A stretch of DNA of 64,000 nucleotides from Muscardinus avellanarius (lineage: Eukaryota > Chordata > Mammalia > Rodentia > Gliridae), in the NCBI GenBank assembly GCA_963383645.1, contig OY726558.1, forward strand, positions 183,513,634 through 183,577,633, in the 5' to 3' direction. Positions 1-10,153 of this stretch are shown in pieces; position 1 is the first letter of the stretch; each line of letters opens with the position of its first letter. The notes beneath the pieces were generated by a model that made no database searches, was not told where the DNA came from, and saw nothing but the letters and a program-made list of their open reading frames with translations. Both the position numbers and the translations under genes were made by a program.

Positions 1-260
1 TGTGTTTTAAAGTCTGTTTTGTTGGATATTAGGATTGCTACCCCTGCTCTTTTTTGGTCACTGGTGGCATGGTATATCTTTTTCCATCCTTTCACCTTCA
101 GCCTGTGAGTGTCTTTGGCTGTGAGGTGAGTTTCTTGCAGACAGCATATATTTGGATTATGTTTCCTAATCCACATTGCCAGTCTATGTCTTTTGATTGG
201 TGAGTTAAGTCCTTTGACATTAAGAGATATTATTGAAATATGATTTTTGTTTTCTGCTAT
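1..260 (-). pseudogene. L1 ORF2 start: apurinic endonuclease domain, partial
   Basis: ORF2 encodes the endonuclease and reverse transcriptase used for target-primed reverse transcription. The minus strand from about 260 is open to the window edge and shows the endonuclease segments NVKGLNSPIKRHRL, CCLQETHLT (with the catalytic Gln-Glu-Thr) and AGVAILIS in order. At the expected start codon (258-260) the triplet reads ATA rather than ATG, so this copy may lack its normal initiator. The catalytic carboxyl end lies outside the window. Confidence 0.85.
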
Positions 261-362
261 TTTGTGTTCTGTCTACTCTTGGGTGGTGTGATCTTTCTTC
301 TTTACTTAAATGGCCCACTTATTAACTTCCTCTCTTCTCTGGTTCTGAAGTCTGCTTCTTTT

Positions 363-1282
363 TTATTCCTTATGGTTTATTTCTTTAAGAATTTTCTCTA
401 GTGTTGGCTTTGAATTCATGAATTTTTTGAGATTCTGTTTATCGTGAAAGATTTTGGTTTCACCATTGATCTTGAATAGTAGTTTTGCTGGATAGATTAG
501 TTTGGGCTGGAAGTTATTTTCTTCCAGGGTCTGAATCACATCGTACCAGTCTCTCCTAGCATTCCTAACCTGGGTTGTATAGTCTGGGGTGATTCTTATT
601 GTTTTGCCTCTATATGTCACCCGTTCTTTTGTTCTCACTGCTTTTAAGATTCCTTCCTTAGCCTCTATATTGGTCATTTTGGTTATTATGTGACATGGAG
701 TGGTCTTTTTTTGGTCTTGTCTCAGTGGAGTTCTGTATGCCTCCTGGACTTGAAGATCGAAGTCTCTTTCCATATTTGGAAAATTCTCTGAGATTATTTC
801 CTTGAAGATGTTGCAGATGCCCTTGGTCTGTACCTCTAACCCTTCCTCAATGCCTATTATCCGTAAATTAGGGCGGTTCATATTATCCCATAATTGCTGG
901 ATGTTTAGGTTTTGTTGCTGTAAAGATTTCTGTATATCGCTGACTGTGTTTTCGGTTTGGGATGTGCTGTCTTCTAATATTGATATTCTGTTTTCCATCT
1001 CATCTAATCTTCCAGAATTTCTTTCTATTGCTGTCTTCATTTCACTTATTGCCTCTTTCATTTCATTCCAGACCTCTTTCTGATTCTTTTTTAGTGTTTC
1101 TAGTTCACCTTAACCTCCTCTATACTTGTTTTAAATCCTTTCATCATATTGAACATCAAGATTCTGAACTCCCCTTCTTGCATTTCTAGTAGGTCAGTAT
1201 TCGTGATTTCTGCTGTCTCTTCATAATTCCTGGTTCTCATATTAATAGCGTTCTCTGTCCTGTTTTTCTGGTTTCTACCCAT
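363..1282 (-). pseudogene. L1 ORF1 (RNA-binding coiled-coil protein), frameshifted, family A
   Basis: ORF1p trimerises through a coiled coil and binds L1 RNA through an RRM and a C-terminal domain. The N-terminal part (1100-1282, starting MGRNQKNRTENAINM) is out of frame with the rest (363-1061 and upstream to about 1107). The shift lies near 1105-1112, where EEVK is followed two bases later by ELETLKKNQKEVWNEMKEA in another frame. The second part has the coiled coil, the RRM entry NRPNLRIIGIEEG and the C-terminal YPAKLLFKINGE. It stops about 20 codons earlier than the family-B ORF1 at 16926-17843. One frame repair apart it is otherwise open. Confidence 0.85.
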
Positions 1283-3413
1283 CGTTCGTGAGTATTATGC
1301 TTAGTCAAATCTTAATATTGGGAGTTTAGGAGTATCGGCTAGTCAGCAGAGCCTTTCCAGTGTTGAGGGTGGGTGATGTGGGAGGAGCTGGGGTGATTGG
1401 TAAAGGAGCCGGATTAGGTAGGGGATATGTTTAGGTTGAGAAAGACTTTAAGTATGATAAGGTAATATCTTTTCAGGAATGAGAGAGAGTTAACTACTAG
1501 GACTCTTGTCGTTAGTAGAGTAATTATGGATATAAGAAATACTTTGAGTATTAAACCAGGAGGTATATTATGGGGAAAAGTTTTGGGGGAGAAAAGTATG
1601 TAGGGTTAGTGTGGGAAGGTTTGTAAATAGGGGTGATGGATGGCGCAGACAGACATAAAAAAAAAAAGAAAAGAAAAAAGAAAAAAATCCACACAAGATA
1701 CCAAGACTATTATGTAATCCAAGAAAAAGGGAGGAAAACCAATCAAAGGAGGAGGATGAAAATAAGGGAAGGAAAGAGGAAGAAAGAGGAAAAAGGAACA
1801 AGAATAAAATAAAAGGAACTAGCACCTGTGTGAAATAAAAAGATAAGGCAAACTATCCAATATATATAAAGAAAAACAAGTTAAAGTAAGAGAAGTGTGG
1901 GTTTAAAGAAAAAAAAATAAAACAGCAATAACCATACCAAAACAAAAGTACTGTAAAAGCAAAATAAAACAAAACATCCACATTAAAAGTAAAACAAACA
2001 GTCCTCCTTATTTACGCATATGGGGTCAGGTCCATATAATATGTGCGTATCTGATTGTTTTGGTAACTTTCAGAATACCATCCAATGTCTCTTAGTTTTC
2101 TTTGTACTCTATTTTTATCTTCTTAGGTCACTCTGGGTGTTTGGACACCTTTCTCTCCTTTAGCTGCTTTAGGTTTATGTGTCCGGATGTCTGGTTTCAC
2201 TGTTATTTGATTCTGTACAGTTCACAGGTTCTGCGAAATTCTAACCTGTGGTTAGCACCTCTGCACTCACCACCCTAGTCTCCAGCCTATGGTTCCCTAC
2301 AACAGTGGTGGAGAATGACCAAGGTATAATTAGGACCTCCCCCTGAGGTCCTGTGCAGATATTGTGGCCCGATGGATTTTCCTGTGTCACTGGAAATTCC
2401 AGCTGGGTTAGCCGGTGTGGTCCCAAGATGTACTCTGGGCAAATGGATGCTGGTTCCTGGATGCCCACACTTACTGCCAGAGCTCTGCCTATTCCAAGAG
2501 TGCAGGCTGGGTGTGCTGCTAGTACTGGACCCAGGTGTGAGTGGATACAGCTGTGTATTGCTGCTGTTATGCTCTTCCAAGGTGTATTGAGCTGTGTTCT
2601 CGCTTAGAACTAAGCATCTGGCTACCAGGAGGGTGGGAACACCCAGTGGTGGGCCAGAGGTGCAGGATAGGTGCTCAAGGATCCAGTGCGTGGTGTCCAG
2701 TAATGGTCCCTGCCTCCCGTGGGATGCAGAAACTGGGGGTGCCCCAAGGAGGTTTCTGGGTCACACAGGGCTTTCGCAACCTGGAAGGCAGGCTCTGGCA
2801 AGGTGGCGGGGGCTGAATGCACAGGCAGTCTCCAATTTAGAGGTGGCAGTGGCAGTGGCACAGGCACTGACTGCTAGCAGGGGACCGGGGTGCAGACAAG
2901 GTGCACTGAAGTGAGTGCTTGGTTCTGAGGCTGGGGCGTGCTGGGGTGTTGGGGTGCAGCGCACGCTAGGGTCCGCACTTCCCTGGGCACCCGCAGTTAC
3001 CTGCCTTCCTTGGTTCAGGATTCCATGGGAGTCTGTCTCTATGCTGTTGTGATCCAGTCGCTGGTGACCACACAGAGTTTTGACGTGGGTGCTGCTCGCT
3101 GCTTAAGATGAGAACCTAAGTCTGTTTTCAGTCCCGGATTATCTTGCCACGGTAATATTGGGCAGGCAGATCCGCGGACAGCCACAAAAGCAGCCTGCCG
3201 ATCAGCGTTCCGATCTGATTGTATCTGCAGCAGGTCCGGTGTCCGATCCTTGTTCTTCTTCTTCTTCACGTTCAGAGTTCCCCCGAGGTACCAGGATTTG
3301 TTTTGGTTCCTGGTATGTATTTATTTTGTTGATTAAGACACAGCTTTCTACGTATTTGAGCTTTATTTGCTTCAGCTACTGAGAAGTGCTGTGTCCCTCA
3401 GTCGCCATTTTGG
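1283..3413 (-). promoter_or_regulatory. L1 family A 5' UTR with internal promoter
   Basis: About 2.1 kb separates the ORF1 start from the 5' end, unusually long compared with the roughly 0.8 kb of the family-B copy. The distal part (about 2240-3270) is GC-rich with CpGs, as expected for an L1 promoter. The proximal part (about 1560-2030 on the plus strand) is nearly pure A/G-rich on the plus strand, hence a polypyrimidine tract in the L1 RNA. Open frames in it are not conserved in any way I can see. Confidence 0.75.
3399..3413 (-). promoter_or_regulatory. YY1-type site at the L1 5' end
   Basis: On the minus strand this reads CCAAAATGGCGACTG. The AAAATGGCG core matches the YY1 site that positions transcription start in human L1. 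Equivalent AAGATGGCGAC motifs occur at the two other L1 5' ends, near 18617-18633 (minus) and 23611-23625 (plus). Confidence 0.7.
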
Positions 3414-3420
3414 AAAAAAA

Positions 3421-3628
3421 ACCTATTTTATTTATTTTTTTGGTGGTACTGGGGTTGCTGGGAGCCCTTCTACCTCCGGGCTATACTTCCAGACCTATTT
3501 TTATATTTTTATTTGGAAACAGGGTCTCCTAACCCAGCGCACGCAGCTGGCTTCTAACCTGCGAGACCCTCCTGTCTCTGCCTCCCAAGCGCTGGGATTA
3601 CAAGAGTGTGCCACCACGTCCGGCTTCC
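3421..3628 (-). mobile_element. B1/ID dimeric SINE, subfamily 2
   Basis: Read on the minus strand, a 7SL-derived left monomer (GTAATCCCAGCGCTTGGGAG region) is followed by an A-rich linker and a tRNA-derived right monomer with an A-box like TATAGCCCGGAGG. The right monomer carries the AGGTCTGGGAGTRTAGCCYGGAGGT variant that defines what I call subfamily 2 here, as opposed to the AGGGCTGGGGGTGTAGCTCRGAGGT of subfamily 1. It sits right at the 5' end of the L1 at 1-3413; an imperfect 12-base repeat around CCTATTTTATTT may be its target-site duplication. Confidence 0.85.
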
Positions 3629-3776
3629 TGGTTTATTTTTAAAGGTAGAAAATGATTGTTTCTCCAAAGATTTGATGTAACATTATTTCATTGGTTACAA
3701 AATTTCAAAATGGAGAAAAAGAAGTTAGTAAACCAAAAAATATTAGTCAGAACATAGTCTTTATAATAGGGGAGAT

Positions 3777-3975
3777 GCCGGGCGTGGTGGCGCATGCTTG
3801 TAATCCCCGCGCTTGGGAGGCTGAGACAGGAGGATCGCACGGGTTCAAAGCCAGCCTCAGCTACTTAGTGAGGCTTTCAGCAACTTAGTGAGACCCTGTT
3901 TCCAAATAAGAAATATAAAAAAGGTCTGGGAGTATAGCCCGGAGGTAGAAAGCCTTTGGGTTCCAAGCCAAGTAC

Positions 3976-3976
<1 letters not shown>
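3777..3976 (+). mobile_element. B1/ID dimeric SINE, subfamily 2
   Basis: Complete left and right monomers, little diverged, with CpGs still present in the left half. The 3' end AGTACC runs directly into a CA repeat, an A run and an AAT repeat. Confidence 0.9.
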
Positions 3977-4007
<31 letters not shown>

Positions 4008-4043
4008 AAAAAAAAAAATAATAATAATAATAATAATAATAAT
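3974..4043 (+). repeat. Compound microsatellite (CA)n-(A)n-(AAT)n
   Basis: About 13 CA units, a run of A, then about 9 ATA/AAT units, continuous with the SINE tail to the left. Confidence 0.95.
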
Positions 4044-4534
4044 GGAGAGATAAGGAAGTATTTAGAAAGAGATTAGTAATTAAAACAAATTTTACCTTAT
4101 TATTCTTGGTATAATCAGAAATTACATCTCCTGGTGCAGTCACGTTTGATAATATTTCCTAAAGAGAGACATGTTTCAGGAATTAATTTTAACTCATTTT
4201 ATTTTCAAAATAAATGCCTTTCTATTACCATACCTCTGATTTTTAAATAGATAATTTTTATAGCTTTGCAGTCCAAAATAATGTATTGAATGTTATACTC
4301 TTTCTCTCACCCTGGAGAACACTATTCTAACTGTACCTATAATTTAATATATGGCATTGAATTAGTTACTTTCCTGTTATCGCATAACTATTTTATATAA
4401 TTTTCTGTTTTTTTTTTTTTTGGAAAGTAAAGAATTCAGTTCACAGTGAGAGAAGAGACTATTTTTTGGTTTTTGGTCTTCAACTTTTCATATACAAATT
4501 TTAAGTACCTGTTACAGAAAGTCTGATACCAATA

Positions 4535-4722
4535 TTAGCTGGGCATGGTTGTGTTTGCTTCTAATCTCAGCACTTGGGTGGCTGAGACAGGAGGGTCGTA
4601 GATTCGGGATCAGCCTCAGGATCTTAGCGAAATCCTCCACAACTTAGTAAAACCCTGTTTCAAACTAGGGGAATAAAATAGGGTTGGGAGCATAGCTCAG
4701 AGGTAGAATCTGCCTTGGTCTC
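4535..4722 (+). mobile_element. B1/ID dimeric SINE, diverged
   Basis: Begins GCTGGGCATGG and ends at a right monomer with GGAGCATAGCTCAGAGGTAGAAT. The end lacks the usual CCCCAGTACC and is degenerate. Confidence 0.8.
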
Positions 4723-4745
4723 ATGAATACTCTAAAAACTATCTG

Positions 4746-4822
4746 AAAGCCCGGCATGATGGCACATATCTATAATTCCAGTACTTGTGAAGGTGAGGGA
4801 AGAGGATTGCAGGTTTGCAACC
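4746..4822 (+). mobile_element. B1/ID SINE, left-monomer fragment
   Basis: Only the first 75 or so bases of the left monomer are present, ending at GCAGGTTTGCAACC, followed by AT-rich sequence. Either a 3' deletion or an early-terminated copy. Confidence 0.7.
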
Positions 4823-4912
4823 AAATATTTAAATATCTGTTTTCATTTCAATTTCAATTTTGTTCTTTATTTACTTACACCTTGAAAAATAACGTGTTCT
4901 ATTTTATTAAGG

Positions 4913-5147
4913 AAGCTGGGTACAGTGGTATTCACTTATAATCCCAATAGTTGGGTAGCTGACACAGGAGAATTATGGGTTTGAAACCATGCTCAGCAAC
5001 TTAGTGAAGCTTTCAACAGTTGACCAAGACCCTGTTTCCAAATAAAGAGAGAAAAATTGAAAAATGAGGCTGAGGGGTATAGTTCAGAGGTAGAATACCC
5101 CTGAGTTTAATATTTAGGACCACACAAAGAAAAGGAGAAAAAAAAAG
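4913..5147 (+). mobile_element. B1/ID dimeric SINE, diverged
   Basis: Both monomers are recognisable, with an A-rich linker near 5040-5065 and a right monomer GGGGTATAGTTCAGAGGTAGAAT. The tail is purine-rich. Confidence 0.8.
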
Positions 5148-5212
5148 CACAATTCTTTAATGTGCTTCCTCAGTTCATTTGGTATATAAACCTGGCTAAA
5201 AGTTGTTTATTA

Positions 5213-6038
5213 AATATTTTTAAATTTTATTGGTGCATTGTAGTCATACATCATAATGGGGTAAAAGACTTGTGGAGACATACATGCACACATCATCCAG
5301 TTCCCCATACCTGATCCCTACCCTATTTCCTCCCCATTCCTCCTTCCCATGCTTGGCTCAGTGATTGACTTTGATATGTTTAAGTACATCATGTGTTTTA
5401 GAGAGTTTCCCTCTTCTTCCCTCCCATCCCCTCAGTTAGGCCACCTTATTTTCTCCTCTATAGAATCTCCTTCTTCATCTAGAGTTCCTCCTGTTACCCA
5501 TTTCTCCCTAGCTTTCACATATTAGGGAAAGCATCTGATTTCTTCTTTTTTGTAACTGACTAATCTCACTTAATATAATTTCCTCCAGTTCTATCATTTC
5601 CCTATGATGATGTAATTGTGTTTTTGGCTGAGTAAAATTCCACTTTGTACATAGCCCACAGTTTTGTAATCCATTCATCTGTTTTGTAATCCATTCATCT
5701 TGGCTGGTTCCATAGTTTAGCAATGAAAAAATGCTCAATATTATCGGCAATCAGAAAGATGCAAATCAAAACTACCCTGAGATTTTACCTAGCTCCAACT
5801 AGAATGTCAATCATTCAAAACACAAACAACAATAAATTCTGGCAAGGATATGGAGAAGTGGGAACTCCAAAACATTGTTGGTGGGATTGCAAATTAGTGC
5901 AACCACCTTGGAAAACAGTATGGGTGATCCTCAGAAGAATGGGAACAAATCTACCATTTGATCCAGCAATACCACTTCTGGGTATCTACCCAAAAGAAAG
6001 GAAACCAAACTAATGCATATGTATCTATGTTCATAGCT
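5213..6038 (-). mobile_element. L1 insertion with 5' inversion (twin priming)
   Basis: The left part (5213 to about 5721) is an L1 3' UTR and ORF2 end in minus orientation. The right part (about 5722-6038) is the adjacent upstream ORF2 segment in plus orientation, translating MKKCSILSAIRKMQIKTT and PFDPAIPLLGIYPK. The two parts meet at the same L1 position: the plus piece ends at TTCATAGCTG and the minus piece begins with the sequence that normally follows soon after. A 9-base duplication TGTTTATTA brackets the whole (5204-5212 and 6039-6047). A short internal tandem copy of GTTTTGTAATCCATTCATCT is at 5660-5700. Confidence 0.85.
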
Positions 6039-6047
6039 GTTTATTAC

Positions 6048-6600
6048 TTTTTAATGGATAGGATATATGTGGAGTGATCTAACATATAAAATGCAATCAT
6101 AGAAATGAGAAATTTAAGATGTAAGGGGCTCATTCCTGGCCTCAGGACGCTTTGATGAGGAAGGCTGATGTAAATGCGATGAAATGGAAGGACCTGTGGG
6201 AGCACACCTGTGGTCCGAGGGGCTTGGACATCAGCAGGGATTTCTGGACCCCACTGTACTTCATGCAGTGAGAAGAGAGTGGCATAGAAACGGAGGAGGA
6301 AGAGAAGGTAGAAGAGGACAGGGAAGAGGTTGGGGAAGAGAGCATTTTCCAATGCTTTGACTTCTTTCATAAGTGAGGAATGTCTGTGGGTAAATGAATT
6401 AGGGATCTCTTTAGAGAATTAGGAATCTTAAACCACAGTTGTAAAGATGCGTGACAGATTCTGAATACGAGCCTATTGCTTCTGCTACGGAGATATACCA
6501 ATGAGGGATTCATTAAAGAGTGCTGTGTACTCAAAGGCAATTTTTATGCAAGGAATTTATAAGAAATTACAACTATAGCCTGGCATAAGTAATAGCTATT
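6048..6600. other. Unassigned intron segment with a GC-richer patch
   Basis: Positions about 6120-6400 are clearly richer in G and C than the surroundings. A minus-strand frame of 108 codons crosses it but shows no domain or splice context I recognise, and plus-strand frames are short. It may be an old processed pseudogene or repeat relic; I cannot identify it. Confidence 0.3.
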
Positions 6601-6604
6601 TTTT

Positions 6605-7640
6605 GTTTTACTCAGGTATTTTAAAATTTTTATATAATTGTGTTGATTCACTGTAACTATACAACATGGTGAAATTCTAAGGGATGCATTCTTTCATGCA
6701 CACATTTCTTGGTGTGTTGGTGTGCTTCTCTGTGGGTTCCACTACTCTCCTTTCATTCTCTCTCCCGGTACATATTAGTGAGATTGATAGTGGTACTTTC
6801 GTCTATGGACATAACATTACTTAATTTGTTTTCTTTCTAAAGCATTTTTTTACTTTCCCATCTCCCCCCAACTCCCATATCCTTCTATTTTTCTACTGAT
6901 CACTCTCCTCTGAAGCTCCTTTGCTTTCTTCTTTCTTTCTAGCTTTCACATTATGAGAAAAAACATATGACCTTAACTTTCTTTTTTTAAATTTTTTATT
7001 GGTGCATTATATTCATGCATCATATTGAGGTAAAAACTTGTGTGGACATACATCATCACCCATTTAGCCCCTACCCAATTCCCACCCCATTCCCTCCCCA
7101 ACCCTCCTTCCCATGCTTGGCTTAGTGGTTGACTTCAATATGTTTAAGTGCTTCTGTGTTTCAGAGATTTTCCTTCTTCCTCCCTCCCATCCCCTCATTG
7201 ACGCTGTCTTGTTTGCTCCTCTATAGGATTTCCTTTTTCATCTAGAGCTCCTGCAATGACCCGTTTCTGACCTTAACTTTCTGAGACTGGTTGATCTCAT
7301 TTAGCATAATGTTATCAAGGTCTATTCATTTTTACTACAAGTGACATAATTTCGTTATGCCTAAAACCCCATAATGTGTGAAGGTTTCTTGTTTAAATTT
7401 TTGGATATTTTAAGTATCAGAAAAGGTCATTTGAAAACAGAGGTAATTGTTCTTTCCTAATATGTATCCCTTTAATAGCCTTCTCTTGCCTAATAATTAT
7501 GACTAAATTCTTAAGCACTAGATTGAAACTGAGTGCTGATAGTAGATATCCTTGTCTTGTTCATTATTTTGGAGGAAATATTTTGTTTTTCTTCATTTAG
7601 TAAGCTGTTAGCTTTAGGTTTGTCTTATGTTGCCTTTAGA
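6605..7640 (-). mobile_element. Old L1 relic, interrupted by a younger L1
   Basis: From 6605 to 6982 the plus strand shows an old L1 3' UTR in antisense, related to the stretch near 31.45-31.70 kb. It resumes at 7268 with the antisense ORF2 end (CATTTAGCATAATG) and, from about 7383, an antisense reverse-transcriptase segment recognised by GATATCCTTGTCTTGTTC. The jump from ORF2 end to reverse transcriptase implies an internal deletion. Many substitutions; no usable frame. Confidence 0.65.
6983..7267 (-). mobile_element. 5'-truncated young L1 nested in an older L1
   Basis: A roughly 285-bp copy of the common L1 3' UTR, with its antisense poly(A) as T7 at the left edge. It is flanked by a perfect 15-base duplication TGACCTTAACTTTCT at 6968-6982 and 7268-7282. 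The duplication lies inside the older L1 relic, so the order of insertion is clear. Confidence 0.9.
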
Positions 7641-7654
7641 ATGTTGCATGGTTT

Positions 7655-7790
7655 GGTAAGCAAGTCAATAAATGAAGTTCATCACATAAAGAGAACTAAG
7701 GACAAAACCACACATTCATCTTAACAAATGCAGAAAAAGTACTTGCCAAAACCCAACACTCATTTGGGTTAAAAACATTAAAAAATTAGT
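7655..7790 (+). mobile_element. Old L1 ORF2 fragment, plus strand
   Basis: The stretch around AAAGAGAACTAAGGACAAAACC and the following ATGCAGAAAAAG match the ORF2 reverse-transcriptase region in sense. It lies head to head with the antisense relic ending near 7640, so it may be the inverted 5' piece of that copy. Confidence 0.6.
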
Positions 7791-8005
7791 GATAGAAGAG
7801 ATAGCTTTTTAAAATCAATTTACATATTCATGAGGAGTTATTTTATGCAGTATGGCTATTTCTAAAACTTAATAATATTGCTGATAATATTTTATTTATC
7901 TTGATTCCATAAATGTTTAAATATGAAACCATTTTTAGAGATGAGAGGGAAGATCAACTGCTGTCATTTAAAACTTATATTTGGTTTATTGAAGGAAATA
8001 AGTCA

Positions 8006-8185
8006 CCTGGGTGCCTTGACACATGCCTGTAATCCCAATACTTGGGAGGATGGGACAGGAAAATTGCAAATTTGAAGCAGTGTTTGTTAATTTAGTGAGA
8101 ATCTGTTTCAAAACAAAAACTAAAAAGGGCTGGCAATATAGTTTAGTAGCAGAATGTCTTTAGGTTCAATCCACAGTACAAAGAA
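8006..8185 (+). mobile_element. B1/ID dimeric SINE, old
   Basis: Starts CACCTGGGTGCC and contains ATGCCTGTAATCCCAATACTTGGG, then a right monomer GGCTGGCAATATAGTTTAG. Tail purine-rich, merging with the GGAA microsatellite. Confidence 0.75.
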
Positions 8186-8309
8186 AAAAGGAAGGAAAGG
8201 AGGCAGCCAGGGAAACAGGCAGGAAGGAATCATGGGAGGAAGAGAGGGAGAGAGGGAGGAAAGAAGGAAGGAAGGAAGGAAGGAAGGAAGGAAGGAAGGA
8301 AGGAAGGAA
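8186..8309 (+). repeat. Purine-rich (GGAA)n microsatellite
   Basis: An irregular A/G tract becomes a clean (GGAA)n run of about 13 units at 8255-8308. It directly follows a SINE tail. Confidence 0.95.
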
Positions 8310-8762
8310 ATTCTCTTAGCAAATTCTACTACCTCTGCAGTTCTTCTCTTCTGTGTGTTACAAACTTGTTCTTTCCTTGATTTAATGATGAATACATTTG
8401 CTTCTGCTCTGTTTGAACATATATGTGTCTTTTGAAACTATGGAATTTTCGGCACACTGCCACCAAACTTTTAGTATGGTGACATAACATATATTCCTAT
8501 ACTCAGAATGACAAATACTTTTGTGTTGAACACCTCAGATGTGTTCATCTTAGACACTGCTCTGTAGACTCATCATGGTCCCCATCAAGACTCCCTTAGA
8601 AAGAAGAAAAAATGAATTTGTACCCAATGGTAATGAATCACACATGCTTTCATAGCTTCGTTTACATTTTATACATGTATATTTTTCAAGTGGTTCTTCC
8701 TTAAGTGAAGAATATTTGTGAGCAAATAAATTACAGAAATAAAATAGTAGAAAAGATTTCCA

Positions 8763-8972
8763 AGCCAGGTGTGGTGGTGCACACTTGTAAACCCCACATT
8801 TTGGAGGCTGAGACTGGAGGATCACAGTTTGAGGACAGCCTCAGCTACTTAGTGAGGCCCTCTGCAACTCAGTGAGGCCCGGTTTCAAAATAAAGAATAA
8901 AAAATAGGGCATGGGTTATAGCTTGGAGGTTGAATGCCCCTGGGTTTCATCCCCAGGCCCCCCCACAAAAAA
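8763..8972 (+). mobile_element. B1/ID dimeric SINE, subfamily 1
   Basis: Left monomer starts AGCCAGGTGTGGTGG, and the right monomer contains TTATAGCTTGGAGGTTGAATGCCCC and ends in CCCCAGG plus a C run, then A7. Confidence 0.85.
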
Positions 8973-9004
8973 ATTTCCAATTGCTTCTGCTACAGACATA
9001 CATG

Positions 9005-9005
<1 letters not shown>

Positions 9006-9042
<37 letters not shown>
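9006..9042 (+). repeat. (CA)n microsatellite
   Basis: About 18 CA units lying between two SINEs, immediately 5' of the next one. Confidence 0.95.
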
Positions 9043-9047
<5 letters not shown>

Positions 9048-9233
9048 GTTACACACTTGTAATCCCAGTACTTTGGAGGCTGAGACAGGAGGATCATGCA
9101 GGTTCGAACCCAGCCTCAGCTACTTAGTGAGGCTCTCAACAACTTAGTGAGACCCTGTTTCCATATAAAATATAAAAAATAGTGCTGGGAGTATAGGCTG
9201 AGGTAGAAAGCCCCTAGGTTCCATCTTTAGTAC
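9043..9233 (+). mobile_element. B1/ID dimeric SINE, subfamily 2, 5' end truncated
   Basis: Lacks the first 15 or so bases of the left monomer; continues from ACACTTGTAATCCCAGTACT to a right monomer with GTGCTGGGAGTATAGGCTGAGG. A short CA run (9234-9246) follows AGTACC. Confidence 0.8.
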
Positions 9234-9351
9234 CACACACACACACAAAAACAGACAAACAAAAGAAAAACAGTAGTTTCTAATATTTTTTCATATTTAG
9301 CCAAATTTTATGTTCAAATTTTTTGGCAAATACTAATACATAAAATCATTA

Positions 9352-9518
9352 GGCCTGGCATAGTAGTGCACACCTGTAATCTCAGTTCTTGGGAGGCTGA
9401 GAGAAGAGGATCTTAGATTCAAGGTTAACACATAACTTAATGAGATCCTGTTTCAAAATTTAAACAAAAAGGATGAGATATAGCTCAGAGGTAGAAAATA
9501 CTCCTCTGTTCAGTCCTC

Positions 9519-9525
<7 letters not shown>
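9352..9525 (+). mobile_element. B1/ID dimeric SINE, diverged
   Basis: Left monomer with a deletion in its second half, right monomer GGATGAGATATAGCTCAGAGG. It ends AGTAACAC and runs into a CA repeat. Confidence 0.8.

Positions 9526-9567
<42 letters not shown>
9524..9567 (+). repeat. (CA)n microsatellite
   Basis: About 21 CA units forming the tail of the preceding SINE. Confidence 0.95.
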
Positions 9568-9570
<3 letters not shown>

Positions 9571-10100
9571 GCTTCTGTATTTCTGTATTTTGTTGAATCA
9601 TTGGAGGGGATGGTCAGCTTTCTTATATTTCAGTGTGTACCCTTGCATATTTATAGAGCACAGTTAATAATCACTGCCTTAAATCAGAGAAACATGAATT
9701 TCAGGTATCTTTTCAGCTGGCTACAGACACATGTCTTCTGATAAAAAGCAAACTTCCTTAATCACACCATAAACAGATTTTTTTAAGTTTACTATTAAAT
9801 GTGGAGTATCATTTTACAGGAGTCAAGAAGAGAGTGATTGATTTTATCTAGTTCATGAAAATATCCCTAAGAGGGTGTCATAGGTCATGGAATTTTAGGC
9901 TATGGACTAAAAAATAATTCACATTTTCAATGAAAACAATTGAAAAGTGAGACACAAAATTGGCAGTTGCTTTCCTCTCTCACAGGTTAGAGGCAAAGGT
10001 GAGACATGCATTCACATTTTTTTTTTATTCTCTCTTTCACCATATCAAACTGACAGTGATGTTTACAATTAGAAAATATAAATAAATAAAAAGGACTCTT

Positions 10101-10153
10101 CAGTCCATTATAGCTCAATGGTAAAGTGACCCTGGATTCAATTCCACTTTAAA
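10101..10153 (+). mobile_element. ID-type monomeric SINE, short form
   Basis: A 53-base tRNA-derived monomer (TATAGCTCAATGGTAAAG, then GGATTCAATTCC) without a B1 half. It is bracketed by a perfect 16-base duplication, AATAAAAAGGACTCTT at 10085-10100 and 10154-10169, showing it moved alone. Confidence 0.85.

Larger units (their letters stand above)
1..3413 (-). mobile_element. LINE-1, 5' half of a full-length copy (family A)
   Basis: Reading the minus strand from 3413, the element has a long 5' UTR, ORF1, a short spacer and the beginning of ORF2, which continues past the left window edge. The 5' end is defined by a YY1-type motif that is also found at two other L1 5' ends in this window. The right flank enters another SINE almost immediately, and the left flank is outside, so the target-site duplication cannot be tested. 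Confidence 0.9.

Noticed and set aside
3777..3976. tRNA genes in the ID-like right monomers
   Set aside because: Box-A and box-B remnants belong to SINEs; they do not form a complete cloverleaf and sit next to a 7SL-derived half.
6044..6370. 108-codon open frame on the minus strand as a gene
   Set aside because: No domain, splice or promoter context; hydrophobic low-complexity composition from a GC-richer antisense stretch.
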